64,000 nucleotides of DNA from CAYLRY01 sp964386535 (GTDB lineage Bacteria > Chloroflexota > Dehalococcoidia > Dehalococcoidales > UBA3254): contig CAYLRY010000005.1 in the NCBI GenBank assembly GCA_964386535.1, positions 32,604 to 96,603 of the forward strand. The letters are read 5' to 3'. Numbering within the stretch: the stretch's first letter is position 1; each line of letters begins with the position of its first letter. Below are positions 25,445 to 33,994 of this stretch, piece after piece. The notes under the pieces were generated by a model. It did not search any database. It worked only from the letters and a program-made list of their open reading frames with translations, and was not told where the DNA came from. Both the position numbers and the translations under genes were made by a program.

Positions 25445-26491
25445 TTGGATGCCAGAAAAGTAGATGCAGCTAGATTAACCCGGTTTGTCTTTGATTGCTG
25501 GATAAAAGCCGGCCTACCTGACAAAGACGCCCATACTGCCGCTGATATGGTACTAGCCACTGATTTAAGGGGAATCGATTCCCATGGAGTTGCCCGTTTT
25601 CCTAACTATATACGGGGATTGAAGGAAGGGCGGATTAATCCCAGACCGGAAACCAGGTTCTACAGTCAGGCGCCTGCCACTGCTGTGATGGACGGAGACC
25701 GGGGATTGGGCTTTATTGTTGGTCACCGCGCTATGAATGAAGCTATACAAAGGGCGGAAAAAACAGGTGCAGGTTTTGTTACTGTACGCAACAGTAATCA
25801 TTTCGGAGCCGGCGGCAACTACTCCATGATGGCCATCAAGCGCGATATGATAGGCATTTCTATGACCGTGGGTCTTAAGGGCACGGTGGTCCCGGGCGGC
25901 AGCGGACCCGGCATCGGCATTAATGTATTAAGCATCGCAGCTCCTTCCGGCAGCGGCGCGCCTTTTGTTCTGGATATGGCCACTGCAGTAGTAGCCGCCG
26001 GAAAAGTTGAAATAGCCTTACGTGAGAATAAAGAACTGCCGGAGGGCTGGGCGGTAAACAGCCAGGGCGAACCTATCAGGAATCCCCGGGACTATTTCGG
26101 TGGAAAAGGTGCCCTGCTGCCCCTGGGCTGGCTGCCTGTTTTAGGCGCTTATAAAGGATTCGGCCTGGGTGTTGCTGTGGATATTTTTTGCAGCCTTCTT
26201 TCTGGAGCGCCAGCTAATGGTACAACCATGGGCAACCATTTCTTTGGAGCCTTTAATATTGCCACCTTTTTACCTGTACCAGATTTCAAGAAAGCCATGG
26301 ATGAAATGATGCTCAATTACCGGTCTCTGCCCAAAGCGCAGGGTGTAGACAGGATTACTCTGGCCGGGGAGCCTGAATGGGAGACAGAAATGAAACGGCG
26401 GAAGGAAGGCATCCCGCTTAATCCCACGGTGGTGGAAAATCTTAAGATGCTGGCCAAAGACCTTAATATTGATACAGGAGGAATATTTTAA
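25445..26491 (+). CDS. LDH2/malate-type NAD(P)H-dependent 2-oxoacid dehydrogenase
   Basis: A 348-residue protein of the Ldh2 family (malate, ureidoglycolate, sulfolactate and 2,3-diketogulonate dehydrogenases), a fold unrelated to ordinary LDH. Seen: DLRGIDSHGVARFPNYI near residue 40 containing the catalytic His, RNSNHFGAGGNYS near residue 117, VLDMATAVVAAGKVE near residue 178, and GAYKGFGLGVAVDIF near residue 236 with the Lys that contacts substrate. The start is TTG 25445, seven bases after AAGGAAGGTGAG. It lies about 105 bases downstream of the ThDP gene and probably shares its transcript. The family interconverts 2-hydroxy and 2-oxo acids; the exact substrate is not readable. Confidence 0.86.
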   Translation: MDARKVDAARLTRFVFDCWIKAGLPDKDAHTAADMVLATDLRGIDSHGVARFPNYIRGLKEGRINPRPETRFYSQAPATAVMDGDRGLGFIVGHRAMNEAIQRAEKTGAGFVTVRNSNHFGAGGNYSMMAIKRDMIGISMTVGLKGTVVPGGSGPGIGINVLSIAAPSGSGAPFVLDMATAVVAAGKVEIALRENKELPEGWAVNSQGEPIRNPRDYFGGKGALLPLGWLPVLGAYKGFGLGVAVDIFCSLLSGAPANGTTMGNHFFGAFNIATFLPVPDFKKAMDEMMLNYRSLPKAQGVDRITLAGEPEWETEMKRRKEGIPLNPTVVENLKMLAKDLNIDTGGIF

Positions 26492-26861
26492 TTGACCAGA
26501 AAATAACATTTTATTGATGTAGTAATTTTCAGAATAAGTATATTATTTATTTGATCTTAATATCCATAGTTGCCTGGATCTACAAAAGGCATGGAATGAT
26601 TCAGGTTAAACATGTATGCAACAGTTAACAGACGTAAGCGCGGTTTCTTAACCGGCCGCTCAGAATCTATCTTCAGATTACTTTAAAAAAATTTGAGTCT
26701 CTACGCCGATTTGGTGCAAATACCCAGGTTCGTTCAGTCTCACTAAAAGGTGAATTCGGTCCGCTTCACACCTTTAAAATCTGAGATTGTACGGGTGGAT
26801 TAATTTATTTAAAAATTTTGTAAGAAGAAATTTCCGTTTGATACGGATCAGGAGATCATTA
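26492..26861. other. 370-base intergenic gap
   Basis: No gene was found. The sequence is moderately AT-rich with a short palindromic GGTTTCTTAACC near 26640. Only the ribosome binding site AGGAG (26850-26854) of the next gene is clear. A separate promoter for the downstream pair probably lies here. Confidence 0.4.
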
Positions 26862-27875
26862 ATGGAGAGATTTAAAGTGGTATCCCTTGGCAAGTTGTCA
26901 GGTACTTCTCTGATACCCGAAGAGAAAGAATTAGCCGGTCTAAACGCCGATGTTAAAATCATCCTGGCCAGATGTCAGACCGAAGAGGAGCTAATAGCTG
27001 CAGCGAAAGATGCGGATGCTATAATGGGGGGAGGCCGTCTGTTTACCCGCCGTGTAATGGAATCCCTGACCAAATGCCGGGCTATTATTACCTACAGCGT
27101 CGGTTTTGATGGGATTGATATCGATGCGGCGACTGATAACGGCATCGTAGTAGTTAATAATCCGGCTCGGGCCTGGTGCGTGGAGGAGGTCTCCAATCAT
27201 GCTTTGACTCTGTTGCTGGCTTGTGCTAAAAAATTGATTATACTGAACAATATGGTAAAAGGAGGCCGCTGGACAGAAACACGTAAAGTGATGCAGCCGA
27301 TGGGCTGTGTATATGGTCAGACCCTGGGTATCATCGGTTGCGGCAATATTGGACGCCTGGTAGCCGTTAAAGCTCAAGCCTTCGGATTAAGAATACTGGG
27401 CTATGACCCATATATCGATACACACCTGGCTGCGGATTATGGAATCACCCTTATCAGCCTGCCCAGGCTGCTGAAGGAATCGGATTATATATCTCTACAT
27501 ACGCCGTTAGACAAACGGACTTTCCACCTTATCGGTGAGGCTGAATTTAAACAGATGAGACCTACAGCCTACCTGATCAATACCTCCAGGGGTCCAGTGG
27601 TGGATGAAGCTGCTTTGATCAGGGCGCTTCAGGAAAAGCAGATCGCCGGAGCAGGGCTGGATGTATTTGAAAAAGAGCCGGTGGACCCGGCAAATCCTCT
27701 GCTCAAGATGGACAATGTAATGATGATGCCGCATTCAGGCTCTTTTTCCGACGAGGCGCTGGAATTACAGCCGGTCAGTCCGGCGCAGGAAGTAGTCCGG
27801 GTGCTCAGCGGTATCTGGCCCAGGAATGTGGTCAATCCTCAAGTTGAACCAAAATTTGAATTGCATAATGAATAG
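26862..27875 (+). CDS. D-isomer-specific 2-hydroxyacid dehydrogenase
   Basis: A 337-residue protein starting at ATG 26862, seven bases after AGGAG; a longer frame from 26787 adds an unlikely basic N-terminus. Seen: the substrate-domain segment ITYSVGFDGIDIDAATDNGI, the NAD motif TLGIIGCGNIGRLVA near residue 152, the catalytic Arg in NTSRGPVVDEAALI near residue 241, Glu in LDVFEKEPVDPANPL, and His in MMPHSGSFSDEA. These form the Arg-Glu-His triad of the D-2-hydroxyacid dehydrogenases (glyoxylate/hydroxypyruvate reductase, SerA catalytic part). It lacks the ACT domain of long SerA proteins. It ends 15 bases before the aminotransferase start and is surely co-transcribed with it, which suggests hydroxypyruvate or glyoxylate chemistry. 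Confidence 0.87.
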   Translation: MERFKVVSLGKLSGTSLIPEEKELAGLNADVKIILARCQTEEELIAAAKDADAIMGGGRLFTRRVMESLTKCRAIITYSVGFDGIDIDAATDNGIVVVNNPARAWCVEEVSNHALTLLLACAKKLIILNNMVKGGRWTETRKVMQPMGCVYGQTLGIIGCGNIGRLVAVKAQAFGLRILGYDPYIDTHLAADYGITLISLPRLLKESDYISLHTPLDKRTFHLIGEAEFKQMRPTAYLINTSRGPVVDEAALIRALQEKQIAGAGLDVFEKEPVDPANPLLKMDNVMMMPHSGSFSDEALELQPVSPAQEVVRVLSGIWPRNVVNPQVEPKFELHNE

Positions 27876-27890
27876 GAGGTTATGTTATAT

Positions 27891-29075
27891 ATGTCTGCTG
27901 TTGAATACCAGAAATTAAATCCCCCTGTCCGCTATTTGTTAGGCGCAGGACCCAGCAATATCCATCCCCGTGTGCAAATGGCTATGTCAGCTCCTCTGGT
28001 GGGACATCTTGACCCGTATTTCCAGGGACTGATGGATGAAACTGTGGCTTTGCTCCGCTACGTCTTCCGGACACAAAACAAACTCACCTTTCCGGTTTCA
28101 GGAACCGGTTCAGCCGGTATGGAAGCTGCTTTCGATAATTTTCTTGAACCTGGAGACACGGCTGTTGTCGGCGTCAAGGGTGTTTTTGGCGAAAGAATGG
28201 CTGATAATGCGCAGAGAACAGGCGCTAAAGTCATTCCCGTGACTGCAGAATGGGGCAAGATCATCGAACCTGAAGCTATTGAAAAGGTTTTAAAGCAGGA
28301 AAAGAAGGTAAAGCTCATTGCCCTGGTGCATGTTGAGACTTCAACCGGTGTCATTCAGCCTCTGGCAGAAATATCCAAACTGGCTAAAAAATATGATGCA
28401 CTCTTCCTGGTGGATACTGTTACCTCCCTGGCCGGGCATGAGGTTGCAGTTGACGACTGGGGCATTGATATTTGCTATAGCGGCACACAGAAGTGTCTAA
28501 GCTGCCCGCCCGGACTGGCTCCTTTCACGGCTAATGAAAAAGCCCTGGTTGCGGTGCAAAAACGGACTCACAAAGAACATAGCTGGTACCTGGACTTGTC
28601 TTTGCTTTCATCATATTGGGTAACAGGCCGCGTATATCATCATACTGCGCCGGTCAGTATGCTTTATGCTATTCATGAAGCACTGGCTTTGATTGCTGAA
28701 GAAGGACTGGAAGCCAGGGTTAAACGCCATTTGAAACACGGAGCGGCATTACACGCCGGTCTTCAGGCCATGGGACTGCAATTGCATGCCCAGGAAGGCT
28801 ACCGCGCCAGCTCACTCACTACCGTCAGAGTACCAGATAGAGTGGATGCCGCCAGGGTTATCGGCAAGCTGCTGAAAGAGTACAGTATGGAAATAAGCGG
28901 CGGTCTGGGGATTTTAAAAGGCAAGATCTGGCGCATCGGCTTAATGGGTCACGGCTCGACTCCTGAGAATGTTTTACTGGTTCTGAATGCGCTGGAAAGA
29001 TGCCTTAGGGAAGAAGGCTTCAAGATGGAGCCGGGCGCAGGTTTAGCCGCGGCTGTTAAAGTAATGAACAGCTAG
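27891..29075 (+). CDS. Class V aminotransferase, alanine/serine-glyoxylate type
   Basis: A 394-residue PLP enzyme. Seen: GAGPSNIHPRV near the start, GHLDPYFQGLMDE, the cofactor-phosphate segment SGTGSAGMEAAFDNF, the Asp contacting PLP in FLVDTVTSLAGHEV, the PLP-lysine in YSGTQKCLSCPPGLAP, and a C-terminal KIWRIGLMGHGSTPEN block. All are typical of AGXT/SGAT. ATG 27891 is preferred over the in-frame ATG at 27882, because the AGGAGG (27874-27879) would be only two bases from the earlier one. It likely converts glyoxylate to glycine using alanine or serine; with serine the other product, hydroxypyruvate, suits the neighbouring dehydrogenase. 2-aminoethylphosphonate or aspartate specificity is not excluded. 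A terminator follows at 29108. Confidence 0.86.
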   Translation: MSAVEYQKLNPPVRYLLGAGPSNIHPRVQMAMSAPLVGHLDPYFQGLMDETVALLRYVFRTQNKLTFPVSGTGSAGMEAAFDNFLEPGDTAVVGVKGVFGERMADNAQRTGAKVIPVTAEWGKIIEPEAIEKVLKQEKKVKLIALVHVETSTGVIQPLAEISKLAKKYDALFLVDTVTSLAGHEVAVDDWGIDICYSGTQKCLSCPPGLAPFTANEKALVAVQKRTHKEHSWYLDLSLLSSYWVTGRVYHHTAPVSMLYAIHEALALIAEEGLEARVKRHLKHGAALHAGLQAMGLQLHAQEGYRASSLTTVRVPDRVDAARVIGKLLKEYSMEISGGLGILKGKIWRIGLMGHGSTPENVLLVLNALERCLREEGFKMEPGAGLAAAVKVMNS

Positions 29076-29107
29076 TTTATTGATAAAGGCATATTCAAAA
29101 TTGTTGC

Positions 29108-29147
29108 GTGGGGCTTTAGTCCGAGAAGGGGCAGCCCCACTCTTTTT
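29108..29147 (+). terminator. Rho-independent terminator after aminotransferase gene
   Basis: GTGGGGCT (29108-29115) pairs perfectly with AGCCCCAC (29133-29140), followed by TCTTTTT. It ends the hydroxyacid/aminotransferase transcript. Confidence 0.8.
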
Positions 29148-29300
29148 CAGATAAATTATTTGATACAAAACATAATGGGGTGAATAACAGAGGAGATTAA
29201 TTATGGGTCATTTTAGTAACTCCAGAGAAAGATAATTAACCTCATTCAGCATTTCTTCCGGCAATTGCTACCCTCTAAAAAAGCAAATCCCATTCTCTGG

Positions 29301-29306
29301 TATAAT
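29301..29306 (+). promoter_or_regulatory. -10 box eight bases before the RNB gene start
   Basis: A consensus TATAAT ends eight bases before the ATG at 29315. A transcript starting at the usual distance would begin within a few bases of the start codon. No -35 at proper spacing is evident. Confidence 0.45.
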
Positions 29307-29314
29307 ATATCTCG

Positions 29315-31129
29315 ATGATATTTCCCAAAAATGGTCTGGTGGCTTATAAAAACCACCCTGCATTGATTATTGAGGACAGTCCGGATCTGTTAATAAAATT
29401 GGAAGACGGACGGACACAAAAGGTCCGTCCCAAGGACGTCATTTTGATCCATCCCGGTCCGGTTCTCAATATTTCTGATCTTGCAACTCCACCGGGAGAT
29501 ACAAAAACTGCTTGGGAAATTATATCCCATGATGCTGTTACCCTGCGTGATCTAGCTGAACTAGCTTTTGGAAGTTTCACGCCATCCACAGCCTGGGGAG
29601 CCTGGCAGATGGTCTGCGAGGATCTCTACTTTCAGGGCATGCCTGATTGCATTGTAGCTTGTTCTCGCGAAGAAGTTTCGCAAAAACAAGAAACACGGCG
29701 AAAAAAAGCCGCCCAGAAGACTGCCTGGTCTGGCTTTTTAACTCGCGTCTCTAATAGGCAAGTTACCTCTAAAGATGCTCTTTTCTTGGCCGATGTGGAA
29801 GCCATGGCCCTGGGTCAGGCCGCGGAAAGCCGGGTATTGCGTGAGCTCGGCCGCAGCCAGAATCCACAAAGCGCTCACTCGTTGTTATTGGAATTGGGGC
29901 ATTGGAACAACAGGTTCAATCCATACCCGAAACGAATCGGGGTTCCTCTCTCAGCTCCAACAATCAATTTACCGGAATTGCCTCAAGAAGACCGGGTGGA
30001 CCTGACCTATCTTCCGGCATTTGCCATTGATAATTCCTGGACAAGTGACCCTGACGATGCTCTGAGTTTGGAGGGAGCCAGCAGGCTCTGGGTTCACGTG
30101 GCTGACGTAGCAGCTATTGTCCCGCGAGATAGCCCGGCAGACCTGGAAGCGCGTAACCGCGCCGCCAGCCTTTACCTTCCGGAAATAACCGTGCCTATGC
30201 TACCGGATGAAGTTAGCAAACGATTAGGGCTGGGTATCCAAGACATTTCGCCTGCTCTGTCATTCGGCCTGAATTTGGACCCGGAAGGGTGGATTACCGG
30301 AATAGAGATTGTTCCCAGTTGGGTACGGGTTTCAAGGCTTAGCTACCAACAAGCTGAAGGCATGCTTCATGAACCACCTTTTGAGGCGTTATTGCGTCTG
30401 GCTCAAAACAATGAAGCCCGCCGTAAACGAAACGGCGCAGTTAGCATTGATCTGCCCGAAGTTGATATCCGTATAGAAGATGGGAAAGTGGTTTTTCACC
30501 GTGTGAGCCAATTAAAAAGCCAGATGATGGTTAGAGAAGCCATGCTGATGGCCGGGGAAGCAATAGCAGGACATACACTCAGAGAAAGAATCCCCTGTGT
30601 ATATTCCGTGCAGGAGGCCAGCGAGATTCCTACTTTACCTGATGGTCTGGCAGGGATGTATGCACTCCGACGTTTCATGAAACGTGGGCAACTTAAAAAC
30701 GAAGCAGCCAGGCACGCCGGTACTGGACTGGATGCCTATACTCAGGTCACCAGCCCTATGCGGCGGTATCAGGATCTGTTAGTCCATCAACAACTGCGGG
30801 CACATATCCAGGGACAAGCTCTAATGACTTCTCATGAAATAGGGCAAAGACTGGGGGCGTCTGAGATTGGAGTGAACAGCCTGCGTCAGGTAGAGAAGCT
30901 TTCCAACCAGCATTGGACTATGGTTTATCTTGCAGAAACGCCGCATTGGCAGGGTGAAGCGGTAATTGTGGAGACAGAAGATAATCACTGTACCGCTCTC
31001 ATCCCAGATATTAACCTGGAAACCCGTTTGCATTGCAGGCATATTCTACCTTTAAATACATCCATACATGTGGTGCTGGCAGAAGCGAACGTACCTGAAC
31101 TCAGAGCGTTTTTCAGGATCAATGAATAA
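29315..31129 (+). CDS. RNB-domain (RNase II/R family) exoribonuclease
   Basis: A 604-residue protein. The N-terminal 200 residues form a small beta-barrel-like start (VAYKNHPALIIED) and a helical domain. The RNB catalytic domain begins near residue 230 with FAIDNSWTSDPDDALSL (residues about 239-248 hold the four Asp that bind Mg), followed by LWVHVADVAAIVPRDSP, LYLPEITVPMLPDEVSKRLG, and the TQVTSPMRRYQDLLVHQQL signature near residue 480. It lacks the C-terminal basic S1 extension of RNase R, so it is closer to the short RNase II-like proteins of Clostridia and cyanobacteria. No Shine-Dalgarno precedes ATG 29315, and a TATAAT lies just upstream, so the mRNA may be leaderless. It degrades RNA 3' to 5'. 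Confidence 0.85.
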   Translation: MIFPKNGLVAYKNHPALIIEDSPDLLIKLEDGRTQKVRPKDVILIHPGPVLNISDLATPPGDTKTAWEIISHDAVTLRDLAELAFGSFTPSTAWGAWQMVCEDLYFQGMPDCIVACSREEVSQKQETRRKKAAQKTAWSGFLTRVSNRQVTSKDALFLADVEAMALGQAAESRVLRELGRSQNPQSAHSLLLELGHWNNRFNPYPKRIGVPLSAPTINLPELPQEDRVDLTYLPAFAIDNSWTSDPDDALSLEGASRLWVHVADVAAIVPRDSPADLEARNRAASLYLPEITVPMLPDEVSKRLGLGIQDISPALSFGLNLDPEGWITGIEIVPSWVRVSRLSYQQAEGMLHEPPFEALLRLAQNNEARRKRNGAVSIDLPEVDIRIEDGKVVFHRVSQLKSQMMVREAMLMAGEAIAGHTLRERIPCVYSVQEASEIPTLPDGLAGMYALRRFMKRGQLKNEAARHAGTGLDAYTQVTSPMRRYQDLLVHQQLRAHIQGQALMTSHEIGQRLGASEIGVNSLRQVEKLSNQHWTMVYLAETPHWQGEAVIVETEDNHCTALIPDINLETRLHCRHILPLNTSIHVVLAEANVPELRAFFRINE

Positions 31130-31584
31130 ATGGATGCATCTTCACTTCGCGGATCAATATTACTAACGGGGATGTTATCGGAGGGATGTGGTAAAATAAT
31201 TACAATCTCCTGGAGGTCAATTCTCAATATATGAGGATGAATATGAAAAAAACACGTCTTACGCTTTGAATTGATAATATGAAACAATTAACTCGAAGAG
31301 AACGATCTTTCCGCATACTAGTGGGTATAACTTTTAGCGTGTATTTCATTATCTGGATCATAGTGGGAGTAATAATGGTTTATTATACTCCCCGGTTGCC
31401 CTAGATCAGTTATGATGTTAATTTTACGGGCAGAAAATCCTCCTTTTAACTCTACTTCAGATATTAAAACTACCATACCGCTATATTTGCGGCGTCTGTC
31501 CTGAAATAAACCCCGCAACTTTATCTTTAATCCTGAGAAGTGCTATATTATTTTTTAATAATTCGTACTTAAAGGAAGGTGTTG
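31130..31584. other. 455-base gap with a possible small membrane-protein gene
   Basis: Contains the 41-residue frame at 31279-31404 described separately, and a tiny frame 31231-31269 (12 residues) after a GGAGG at 31212. There is no clear terminator for the RNB gene. AAAGGAAGG before 31585 serves the next gene. Confidence 0.4.
31279..31404 (+). CDS. Possible small single-span membrane protein (41 aa)
   Basis: The frame starts with a basic stretch (MKQLTRRERSFRILVG), continues with about 22 uninterrupted hydrophobic residues (ITFSVYFIIWIIVGVIMVYY) and ends TPRLP. This positive-inside, one-helix layout is typical of small membrane proteins. No good ribosome binding site is seen directly upstream, and there is no recognised family. 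It sits alone between the RNB and PsbP-like genes. Confidence 0.35.
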   Translation: MKQLTRRERSFRILVGITFSVYFIIWIIVGVIMVYYTPRLP

Positions 31585-32058
31585 ATGTCTGCTGTATATG
31601 TATCACCATCCGGTACTTTCTCTTTTGAATACCCTGATAACTGGAAATTAGAAAGGCAAGAAGGGGGCATCATAGAACTTAGAAAGAAGGGAGGTCTTTT
31701 AAAGAAAGACAGCCAGTATACTCTGCTCATTAAACCCCTGTTGACTGATCAGATAATCTCGCCAGAAACTTATGCCTCTTATGTAAATTTCTGTCAAAAG
31801 GAACACAAGAACCTGGAAATAATTGAAAAATCCGATCTTCATCTGATGAATTTCCACATTATTAAATACCGCGAAGAAGCTTTTCAGGATTTTGGAGATA
31901 GGACTCTGCCCGTAATAAAGGACTTTTGGGAATTAATAATTAACAACCGTATTTTTTCCTGTATATTCACCGTAATTAAAGGTGAGGAGGATTCTCAGAA
32001 AGCCAGAGAAGAAAAAGAGGCTGCCGAACGCATTCTCCAGAGCATAAAATTGTTATGA
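31585..32058 (+). CDS. PsbP-like / DUF1795-type protein
   Basis: A 157-residue protein starting at ATG 31585, about five bases after AAAGGAAGG; GTG 31579 is in frame but overlaps that site. The opening VSPSGTFSFEYPDNWKLE is the hallmark of the PsbP-like/DUF1795 fold, an alpha-beta sandwich found in photosynthetic PsbP and in bacterial proteins of unknown role. A central FQDFGDRTLPVIKDFWELI segment and a charged C-terminal helix (SQKAREEKEAAERILQSI) complete it. There is no signal peptide or lipobox, so it is probably cytoplasmic, unlike most secreted relatives. Function not known. Confidence 0.65.
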   Translation: MSAVYVSPSGTFSFEYPDNWKLERQEGGIIELRKKGGLLKKDSQYTLLIKPLLTDQIISPETYASYVNFCQKEHKNLEIIEKSDLHLMNFHIIKYREEAFQDFGDRTLPVIKDFWELIINNRIFSCIFTVIKGEEDSQKAREEKEAAERILQSIKLL

Positions 32059-32150
32059 GAAATTAATGAGTATATGCTGAAGGAGTCCTAGCAATAATAG
32101 TTAAAACAAAATATACGCTAAATAATGAATAGTCATACCAGGAGACAAAT

Positions 32151-33305
32151 ATGCAATACCGCAATTTCCCCAATTTGCCATGGAAACCTTCTGCCCTGGG
32201 TTTCGGCGCCATGCGTTTACCGGTGCTTGGCGGGGACCAATCAAAGGTTAATATACCGGAGGCGACCCGGATCATCCGTTATGCCATAGACCATGGCGTG
32301 AACTACCTGGATACAGCTTATTTTTACCATAATGGATTTGCAGAACAGGCAGTAGGAGAGGCACTCCAGGACGGTTACAGGGGAAAAATCAAGCTGGCTA
32401 CCAAGTTTCCTGCCCGCTATGTACAGTCCAGCGCCGATTTTGACAAATATTTCGAAGAGCAACTCGAACGCCTTAAGACGGATAAAATAGATTTTTATCT
32501 TTTACATGGACTTAATAAACGTGGCTGGGAAAGGCTGCGGGATATGGGGGTTCTGCCATGGTTGGAAAAAATGGTGAGCCGGGGCAGGCTGGAATATCTG
32601 GGATTCTCTTTTCATGACGACTACCCGGTCTTTAAGGAAATTGTTGACTATTATGATAACTGGAAGTTTTGCCAGGTGCAGTTCAACTACATGGATATCG
32701 ATTACCAGGCAGGGCAGCGCGGTGTTGAATATGCCGCTGAAAAAGGTTTGGGAGTAATAGTGATGGAGCCTCTGCGTGGCGGTCAACTGGCTCAAAAGCC
32801 GCCGGAACCAGTAGCCGGAATTTGGGCAGGGGACCCCCAGAAACGGAGTCCAGTAGAATGGGCTTTAAGCTGGATCTGGAGCCATCCTGAAATTACTCTG
32901 GTGCTCAGCGGAATGAGCACCATGGAACAGGTAGTAGAAAATGTGTCCATTGCTGAGAAGGCTGGAAACAGCCGGCTTAAGCCTGATGAAATGGCTCTGG
33001 TAGAAAAAGTCCGCCTGGCGTATAAAGGGCTTTCACCTGTACCCTGTACCGGTTGCCGCTATTGCATGCCCTGCCCCTATGATGTGGAAATCCCCACTAT
33101 TTTCCGTGTCTATAACGAATTGATGATGTACAATGATGTCCGCCTAGCCAAATTACGCTACAATGGCGGACCCTGGGGCATTAAAAAGGAACAGAATGCA
33201 GAGAACTGCGTGGAGTGCGGACATTGCGTGGAAATCTGTCCCCAGCATATTGAAGTGCCGGGCTTTTTAAAAAAGGCTCATGAAGCCCTAAAGGCTACCC
33301 CTTAA
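32151..33305 (+). CDS. Aldo/keto reductase with C-terminal 4Fe-4S domain
   Basis: A 384-residue protein. Residues 1-280 form an aldo/keto reductase TIM barrel: LDTAYFYHNGFAEQAVGEAL contains the catalytic Asp and Tyr, LATKFPARY the Lys, and FYLLHGLNKRGW the His. Residues about 300-375 carry two cysteine clusters (CTGCRYCMPCPYDVEIP; CVECGHCVEICPQHIEVP) like those of anaerobic Fe-S AKRs, giving two 4Fe-4S centres. ATG with AGGAGACAA upstream. The proteins are common in Clostridia and presumably couple a ferredoxin-like centre to reduction of a carbonyl; substrate unknown. The stop codon lies inside the palindrome at 33298-33324. A second member of the family is at 35278. Confidence 0.85.
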   Translation: MQYRNFPNLPWKPSALGFGAMRLPVLGGDQSKVNIPEATRIIRYAIDHGVNYLDTAYFYHNGFAEQAVGEALQDGYRGKIKLATKFPARYVQSSADFDKYFEEQLERLKTDKIDFYLLHGLNKRGWERLRDMGVLPWLEKMVSRGRLEYLGFSFHDDYPVFKEIVDYYDNWKFCQVQFNYMDIDYQAGQRGVEYAAEKGLGVIVMEPLRGGQLAQKPPEPVAGIWAGDPQKRSPVEWALSWIWSHPEITLVLSGMSTMEQVVENVSIAEKAGNSRLKPDEMALVEKVRLAYKGLSPVPCTGCRYCMPCPYDVEIPTIFRVYNELMMYNDVRLAKLRYNGGPWGIKKEQNAENCVECGHCVEICPQHIEVPGFLKKAHEALKATP

Positions 33306-33324
33306 AGGCGCGGCCTTTAAGGGG
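33298..33324. terminator. Perfect 12-bp stem-loop between convergent genes
   Basis: CCCCTTAAAGGC, a three-base loop and GCCTTTAAGGGG form a perfect stem. It overlaps the stop codon of the reductase gene and lies six bases from the convergent nitroreductase. No T-run follows, so it may block read-through or protect 3' ends rather than act as a standard terminator. Confidence 0.6.
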
Positions 33325-33329
33325 TGGCC

Positions 33330-33902
33330 CTACTTTATACCGAACTGGTTATAAAAGACGATTTCCTGGATCTCTTTACGCGGTCTAGCAGCCGGGGCCT
33401 CATCAGGATAACCCAGGGGTGTTAAGGCCACTACAGCGTACCCTTCAGGCACCTTAAGTAGTTCGGCTGCTGCAAATGCATCAAAGGCTCCAATGATCAC
33501 CGTTCCCAATCCAAAGGAATAGGCGGATAGAACGAAGTTTTCCATAGCCAGGGCAACATCGAACATATACCAGAACTCACCCTTATCAGTGGCCGGGCCC
33601 CTGGGCTCTTTGAATGTATAGCCTGACTTACCAATCTCAGCGCAAAAAGCCACAGCTACTGGAGCTACTCTTACCGCTTCGGCAGTCTGGTTTGGCCGGC
33701 CGGGCATGACAAACATAGTATCCGCCAGCTTACTTTTAATTTCCGGGTCTATGACCACAACCAGTCTCCAGCACTGGGTATTGGCCCATGAAGGCGCCTG
33801 CCTGGCGGCCTCCAGTACCTGGGCCAGTATTTTGTCATCAATAGGATCAGGCCGGTATTTGCGGATACTCCGCCTTGCCAAAATTGCAGTATTAACTTCC
33901 AT
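33330..33902 (-). CDS. Nitroreductase-family FMN oxidoreductase
   Basis: A 190-residue compact nitroreductase. Seen: the FMN motif ARRSIRKYRPDPID, APSWANTQCWRLVVV near residue 37, a middle FMFDVALAMENFVLSAYSFGLGTVIIGAFDA helix pair, and the ending ALTPLGYPDEAPAARPRKE. It is the minimal form, about 190 residues, while the member at 7439 has an insertion. It uses NAD(P)H and FMN to reduce nitro, quinone or enone compounds; the true substrate is unknown. AGGAGG lies just upstream of the ATG on the minus strand. It follows the exporter gene and may be part of the same minus-strand transcript (35278-33330). Confidence 0.86.
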   Translation of the reverse strand: MEVNTAILARRSIRKYRPDPIDDKILAQVLEAARQAPSWANTQCWRLVVVIDPEIKSKLADTMFVMPGRPNQTAEAVRVAPVAVAFCAEIGKSGYTFKEPRGPATDKGEFWYMFDVALAMENFVLSAYSFGLGTVIIGAFDAFAAAELLKVPEGYAVVALTPLGYPDEAPAARPRKEIQEIVFYNQFGIK

Positions 33903-33994
33903 CTATTACCTCCTCTTTAAATTTTCTGAATTAGAAGCTCTAAATTCGGAATATTTTCAAAAACCTAAATCTCATCTATATTCAAAAATTTTCA

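Noticed and set aside
31231..31269. 12-codon frame after GGAGG upstream of the small membrane-protein frame
   Set aside because: Spacing to the ATG is too long, and there is no codon bias or hairpin to support a leader peptide.
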